DNA of 20,879 nt from Desulfovibrio sp. Lineage in GTDB: Bacteria; Desulfobacterota; Desulfovibrionia; Desulfovibrionales; Desulfovibrionaceae. A program made the position numbers and the translations under genes. Within the stretch, counting starts at the first letter, position 1. Each line of letters begins with the position of its first letter. Shown here piece after piece: positions 17,078 to 20,879 of the stretch. A model generated the notes under the pieces. That model did no database searches. It was not told the origin of the DNA and worked only from the letters and a program-made list of their open reading frames with translations. The DNA is taken from positions 1 through 20,879 of the forward strand of contig JAISNZ010000034.1 in the NCBI GenBank assembly GCA_031275955.1. Reading direction: 5' to 3'.

Positions 17078-19615
17078 ATGCTGAAAGAACAGTTCACGAT
17101 CACCGGGATGACCTGCTCGGCCTGCGCCGTCCGGGTGAACAAAGCTGTTGCCGCCCTTGCCGGCGTGGCCGACGTCAATGTGAACCTCCTGAAAAACAGT
17201 CTGAGCGTTTCCTTTGACGAGGCCGCGACCTCCGTCCCGGCAATCGCGGCAGCCGTGGCCAAGGCCGGATACGGCGCCCTTCCCCGCGGCCGGGGGGAAA
17301 CAGCGGCCGGGACGAAGGAAACCCCCGACGCCGCCCTTGCCCTGGAGGAAAAAAAACAGCGGCTGATCGTTTCCTCCCTCTGCGCCGTCCCTCTGGTCCT
17401 CCTGGCCATGGGGCCCATGGCCGGCCTTCCCCTGCCGGCCTTCCTGGCCGGTCCGGAGAATTCCCCGGCCCTTGCCCTCACCCAGTTTCTGCTGACCCTC
17501 CCGGTGCTGTTCGTCCATTTTCCCTCTTACCGGACTGGCCTGCGCGCCCTGTTTTCCGGCGCGCCCAACATGGATTCCCTCATTGCCATAGGTTCCGGGG
17601 CGGCCGTCGTCTACAGCGTCGCCGCCCTCTACGGTCTGGCCCTTGCCGCCGGACGCGGCGATGCGGCGGCCGCGCGCCTCTTTGCCGCGGATCTCTATTT
17701 TGACTCGGCGGCCATGATTTTGACCCTGATTACCCTGGGCAGGTTTTTTGAGGCCAGGGCCAGGGGAAAGACCTCGGAGGCCGTCGCCCGGCTCATGGAT
17801 CTTGCTCCCCAAACGGCCACTGTCCTGCGCGCGGGAGTCGAAGCCGTCATTCCGGCAGGGGAGGTTCTTGCCGGAGACACCCTGGTGGTCAAGGCGGGCG
17901 AGAGCGTGCCGGTTGACGGGGTGATTACCGAAGGCGGCGGTTTTCTGGACGAATCGGCCATTACCGGCGAAAGCCTGCCGCGGGAAAAACAGCCGGGAGA
18001 TCAGGTGACCGGGGCGACAATCAACCGATCCGGCCATTTTCTCATGCGGGCCACCAGGGTCGGCGAGGATACGACCCTGGCCCGGATCCTCAGGCTGGTG
18101 GATGAGGCCACGTCCTCCAGGGCCCCCATCGCCCGGCTGGCGGACACCATCAGCGGCATTTTCGTGCCTGCGGTCATCGCCATTGCCGTAGCCGCCACCG
18201 CGGTCTGGCTCCTGCTCGGCCAGGATCCGGCCTTCGCCCTGTCCATCGGCATCTCCGTCCTGATTATCTCCTGCCCCTGCGCCCTGGGTCTGGCCACGCC
18301 CACGGCCATTATGGTGGGCACGGGCCGGGGCGCGGCCCTCGGCATCCTGCTGAAATCAGCACAGGCCATTGAGACGGCCCGGGCCGTGGACACGGTTGTG
18401 CTGGACAAGACCGGGACCATTACCCAGGGCAGGCCGGTCGTCACGGACATCATCCCCGCCGGCGGCATGACGGCGGAGGATTTTTTGGCGGTGGCCGCCT
18501 CCCTGGAAAAGCTCTCCGAACATCCGATGGGCGCGGCCATTGTGGAGGAAGCCGAAAGACGCGGGATTGCCCTCCGGAAGGTGGAAGGCTTCAGCCAGCA
18601 TCCCGGCCGGGGCATCGCCGGAATGCTGGACGGCGTCCGGCACCTTGCCGGAAACGAGCGCATGCTCCGGGCCGAAGGCGCGACCCCGGACGAGGAGATG
18701 ATCGCCAGGGGCGGCGTCCTTGCCTCCGCCGGCGGGACGGCGATCTACTTTGCCCGCGAAAAGGAAGTCCTCGGCCTCATCGCCCTGGCCGACGTGGTGA
18801 AGGCAGGCAGCCGCCAGGCCGTGGCCGAACTGGAAGCCATGGGCATCGAGGTGATCATGATCACCGGCGACAACGCCCGGACCGCCGCCGCAGTGCAGGC
18901 CGAGACGGGCATCAGGCGGGCTCTGGCCGAGGTGCTGCCCCAGGACAAGGAACGGGCGGTCAGCGATCTGCAGAAAGAGGGCAAACGGGTGGCCATGGTG
19001 GGCGACGGCATCAACGACGCCCCGGCCCTGGCCCGGGCGGATGTGGGCATTGCCGTGGGAGCGGGCACGGATATCGCCATTGAATCCGCGGATATCGTCC
19101 TGATGAAGAACGATCTGCTGGACGTCGTCACCGCCATCCGCTTGAGCAGGGCGGTGATGCGCATCGTCCGCCAAAATCTCTTCTGGGCTTTTTTCTACAA
19201 CTCCATCGGCATCCCGCTGGCGGCGGGCCTGTTCTACGGCCCCTGGGATCTGACCCTGAATCCCATGGTCGCGGCGGCGGCCATGAGCCTCAGTTCGCTG
19301 AGCGTGGTTTCCAACGCGCTCCGGCTGCGACTGTTCGCGCCCGAACCCGCGCGGGCTGCCCCGCCCGCCGCGCCGTCAGGGCAAATAACCCCAAGGAGTC
19401 TTTCCATGCAAAAGAAGATCAGGATTGACGGCATGAATTGCGGCCATTGCGCCGCCTCCGTGGAAAAAGCCCTGCGCGCTGTTCCGGGGGTGACAGGGGC
19501 GCAGGTTGATCTGGCCTCCGGGACGGCCACTGTGGAAGTCGACGGCGGCGCGCCCGAGGCCGCCCTGAAAACCGCCGTGACAGAGGCCGGATTTCAGGTC
19601 GTCGGCCTGGGCTGA
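17078..19615 (+). CDS. copA: Copper-exporting P1B-type ATPase with C-terminal CopZ-like domain
   Basis: Cu(I) efflux pump in the inner membrane. The 845-residue protein starts with a heavy-metal-binding domain (GMTCSAC, Cys13 and Cys16). It has the membrane CPC motif at 399-401 (SCPCALGLATPT), the phosphorylated Asp443 in DKTGT, His482 in the SEHP motif, and GDGINDAPALA from 642. The late membrane helices show FFYNSIGIPLAAG and PMVAAAAMSLSSLSVV, the Cu(I) subgroup pattern. Unusually, a second metal-binding domain is fused to the C-terminus: residues 777-845 contain GMNCGHC (Cys788, Cys791) and match a free CopZ/Atx1-type chaperone in full. It is joined by a linker of about 25 residues rich in Ala and Pro. 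An in-frame ribosome binding site precedes Met777. GGAGAAGG upstream of the ATG at 17078 and the fit to the family N-terminus fix the start. Confidence 0.95.
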   Translation: MLKEQFTITGMTCSACAVRVNKAVAALAGVADVNVNLLKNSLSVSFDEAATSVPAIAAAVAKAGYGALPRGRGETAAGTKETPDAALALEEKKQRLIVSSLCAVPLVLLAMGPMAGLPLPAFLAGPENSPALALTQFLLTLPVLFVHFPSYRTGLRALFSGAPNMDSLIAIGSGAAVVYSVAALYGLALAAGRGDAAAARLFAADLYFDSAAMILTLITLGRFFEARARGKTSEAVARLMDLAPQTATVLRAGVEAVIPAGEVLAGDTLVVKAGESVPVDGVITEGGGFLDESAITGESLPREKQPGDQVTGATINRSGHFLMRATRVGEDTTLARILRLVDEATSSRAPIARLADTISGIFVPAVIAIAVAATAVWLLLGQDPAFALSIGISVLIISCPCALGLATPTAIMVGTGRGAALGILLKSAQAIETARAVDTVVLDKTGTITQGRPVVTDIIPAGGMTAEDFLAVAASLEKLSEHPMGAAIVEEAERRGIALRKVEGFSQHPGRGIAGMLDGVRHLAGNERMLRAEGATPDEEMIARGGVLASAGGTAIYFAREKEVLGLIALADVVKAGSRQAVAELEAMGIEVIMITGDNARTAAAVQAETGIRRALAEVLPQDKERAVSDLQKEGKRVAMVGDGINDAPALARADVGIAVGAGTDIAIESADIVLMKNDLLDVVTAIRLSRAVMRIVRQNLFWAFFYNSIGIPLAAGLFYGPWDLTLNPMVAAAAMSLSSLSVVSNALRLRLFAPEPARAAPPAAPSGQITPRSLSMQKKIRIDGMNCGHCAASVEKALRAVPGVTGAQVDLASGTATVEVDGGAPEAALKTAVTEAGFQVVGLG
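19393..19408 (+). promoter_or_regulatory. Internal ribosome binding site and ATG within copA
   Basis: AAGGAG (19393-19398) lies seven bases before an in-frame ATG at 19406. The 69 codons from there encode a complete CopZ-sized metal-binding protein. The Ala/Pro-rich linker just upstream makes this look like a former intergenic region that lost its stop codon. Confidence 0.6.
19406..19615 (+). CDS. Possible separately translated CopZ-like copper chaperone (in frame within copA)
   Basis: Translation from the internal ATG would give a 69-residue protein with the ferredoxin-like HMA fold: MQKKIRIDGMNCGHCAASVE at the start, with Cys12 and Cys15 binding Cu(I), and a C-terminal EAGFQVVGLG strand. 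This is the exact size of CopZ. It would carry copper to the pump. E. coli makes a similar short product from copA by frameshifting; here internal initiation is suggested by the ribosome binding site. It shares the copA stop codon. Confidence 0.5.
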   Translation: MQKKIRIDGMNCGHCAASVEKALRAVPGVTGAQVDLASGTATVEVDGGAPEAALKTAVTEAGFQVVGLG

Positions 19616-19694
19616 TTCCCTGTATGGCGTGCCCCGCCCCTGCCGGTACAGATAGCGCCGCCAGGCGACAAACAGCGCAACCCGCTGTCAGCAA

Positions 19695-19712
19695 AACCAC
19701 CTTTATGGTTTG
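19695..19712 (+). terminator. Possible terminator hairpin after copA
   Basis: AAACCA and TGGTTT form a 6-bp stem with loop CCTTTA about 80 bases past the copA stop. There is no U-run after it. Another palindrome follows (CGGCC, TTCA, GGCCG). Both lie between convergent genes. Confidence 0.3.
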
Positions 19713-19753
19713 AGACTCCGGCCTTCAGGCCGCCCGCGCCCAGCCCTGAAAGC

Positions 19754-19775
19754 CCAGGCGCCCTCTTGGCGCAAG
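19754..19775 (-). terminator. Possible terminator hairpin after the response regulator
   Basis: GCGCC and GGCGC with a 5-base loop lie just beyond the TAA stop of the response regulator, read leftward, followed by CTGGGCTTT. Weak U-run, so a tentative call. Confidence 0.35.
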
Positions 19776-19778
19776 GCC

Positions 19779-20426
19779 TTAGTTCCTAATAATCCTACTT
19801 TTATAAGCAAAGGCAACAAGTTGTGTACGGCTGCGCAAATGCAATTTTTCCATGATATTACGCATGTGATTTTTTACCGGGCTCTCGCTTATATAAATAC
19901 TTTCCCCTATTTCCTTGTTGCTGAGCCCATTACTGACATGCGAAAGAATTTCCTTCTCTCTTACAGTCAGTATTTCGCTTTCAACTTGCTGTTGTTCATA
20001 AGAACGGTGGGAAAGTTCCTCAAGTATTTTGCTCGCAATATTCCGTGGAATGGGTACTTCGCCTTTGGCGATATTCATCAGGTAATCCAGCCAGTATGTG
20101 GTATCCATATTTTTCAGTAAATATCCCTGGGCTCCGTTTTTGATCGCCTCGAAAAAATCCTGCGCATCATCCGACACGCTGAGAATGACGATTTTTATCT
20201 GCGGACACTGATTTTTGATGATCCGGGTCACCTCGAGACCGGATTTGCCTGGCATACGAATGTCCATCAGGATAAGATCCGGGTGAAGCGATTTCACCTT
20301 TTCCAGGGAATCCTCCCCGTCAATCGCTTCGCCGACCACCTGAAAATTTTCATTCTCGCTGAGAATGCTGACTATCCCCCTGCGGGACAGAGCATGATCA
20401 TCAACAATCAGCACACGTACCGGCAT
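19779..20426 (-). CDS. NarL/FixJ-type response regulator
   Basis: A 215-residue two-component regulator. The receiver domain (1-120) has VLIVDDHALSRRG with Asp9 and Asp10, the phosphorylated Asp55 in LILMDIRMPGKSG, and Lys103-region KNGAQGYLLKNMD. The C-terminal LuxR-type helix-turn-helix (about 146-205) reads LTVREKEILSHVSNGLSNKEIG, then SESPVKNHMRNIMEKL. It would bind DNA when phosphorylated by the kinase next to it. The ATG at 20426 has AAGGA eight bases upstream; its first base lies one base after the kinase stop, so the pair is co-translated. The target genes are not visible. Base composition is clearly lower in GC than the genes to the left. Confidence 0.95.
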   Translation of the reverse strand: MPVRVLIVDDHALSRRGIVSILSENENFQVVGEAIDGEDSLEKVKSLHPDLILMDIRMPGKSGLEVTRIIKNQCPQIKIVILSVSDDAQDFFEAIKNGAQGYLLKNMDTTYWLDYLMNIAKGEVPIPRNIASKILEELSHRSYEQQQVESEILTVREKEILSHVSNGLSNKEIGESIYISESPVKNHMRNIMEKLHLRSRTQLVAFAYKSRIIRN

Positions 20427-20427
20427 T

Positions 20428-20879
20428 CTAAAAATCCTTCGGCGTTTCAATAGTAATGGATGCGCCCTGTTCGCCCGCCAGGATCATACTACCTCCGCTC
20501 ATTTTGATTTCATTCATTATATTGCGCAAGCCGAAAGTCTCCTGTTTGTCCAAACAGGCAGGGGAAAATCCGCGTCCGTCATCTTCCAACCGCAAAACAA
20601 TCCGCCCGTCAATCACCGTAAGCTGAAGCCAGACTTTTTCGGCTTGAGCGTGCTTTTTTATATTGATAAATAATTCCTGAAGAATGTTGAGAATTTTTCG
20701 CTTTACAGTAATGGGTATAATTTTTTCCATTGAAGGATCTATGCTCGTCACAATCTCCATATTGGAGTTATCTGTCAGAATATGCGTAATATTATCAATA
20801 GATTTTTGCAGATCATTCCCATCATGATGGTAGTAATCTTTTAAAATGAATATGTTATCACGTATTTCACTGTCTATAG
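20428..20879 (-). CDS. Sensor histidine kinase, NarX/DegS type, C-terminal part
   Basis: Only the last 149 codons are in the window; the frame is open to the right edge and the start lies beyond it. The ATP-binding HATPase domain shows the N box (NILQELFINIKKHAQ), the G1 box (EDDGRGF) and G2 (FGLRNIMNEIKMSGGSM). The segment before it (DSEIRDNIFILKD) is the end of the HisKA_3-type dimerisation helices; the His itself is further upstream. It is the likely partner of the adjacent response regulator. AT-rich codon usage sets it apart from the rest of the window. Confidence 0.93.
   Translation of the reverse strand, partial: IDSEIRDNIFILKDYYHHDGNDLQKSIDNITHILTDNSNMEIVTSIDPSMEKIIPITVKRKILNILQELFINIKKHAQAEKVWLQLTVIDGRIVLRLEDDGRGFSPACLDKQETFGLRNIMNEIKMSGGSMILAGEQGASITIETPKDF

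Overview
The window reads as a stretch of a high-GC Gram-negative chromosome, most likely from a sulfate-reducing member of the Desulfovibrionaceae. This placement is inferred. It rests on the fused uroporphyrinogen-III methyltransferase/synthase, the four-zinc-finger topoisomerase I, an FG-GAP periplasmic protein, a sigma-54-type promoter and the codon and base composition. No rRNA, tRNA, insertion sequence or CRISPR array was seen.

Layout: fpg (DNA repair) runs rightward at the left end and is followed by a perfect-to-near-perfect 15-bp tandem repeat that starts on its stop codon. A long leftward block follows. In transcription order it is topA, a spacer holding the valS promoter, valS, a cobA-hemD fusion, an OppF/DppF-type ABC ATPase and a small SAM methyltransferase. 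The last four genes lie 9 to 23 bp apart or overlap, so they probably form one operon. topA has its own promoter, divergent from a sigma-54-type promoter that reads rightward into a large muramidase-like protein with a disordered N-terminal half. A divergent HU/IHF-family protein follows.

Next comes a leftward secreted FG-GAP/VCBS protein, divergent from a rightward RsmF/NOP2-type rRNA cytosine methyltransferase. A leftward pair, grpE and a polytopic membrane protein of unknown function, shares a spacer with a rightward copper-exporting P-type ATPase. That spacer holds an 18-bp palindrome, a good sigma-70-like promoter and a 40-codon leader ORF with a strong ribosome binding site. The ATPase carries a C-terminal CopZ-like domain preceded by its own in-frame ribosome binding site and ATG, so the gene may make both a fused pump and a free chaperone.

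The right end (from about 19780) is clearly more AT-rich. It holds a leftward NarL-type two-component pair: a sensor kinase cut by the window edge and its response regulator. This pair may be a horizontal acquisition. Functionally, most of the window is housekeeping (DNA repair, supercoiling, tRNA charging, tetrapyrrole synthesis, chaperone, rRNA modification), with copper defence and cell-wall or surface functions added. The least ordinary parts are the copA/copZ fusion with internal start, the sigma-54 promoter on the muramidase gene, the tandem repeat after fpg and the short leader ORF before copA.
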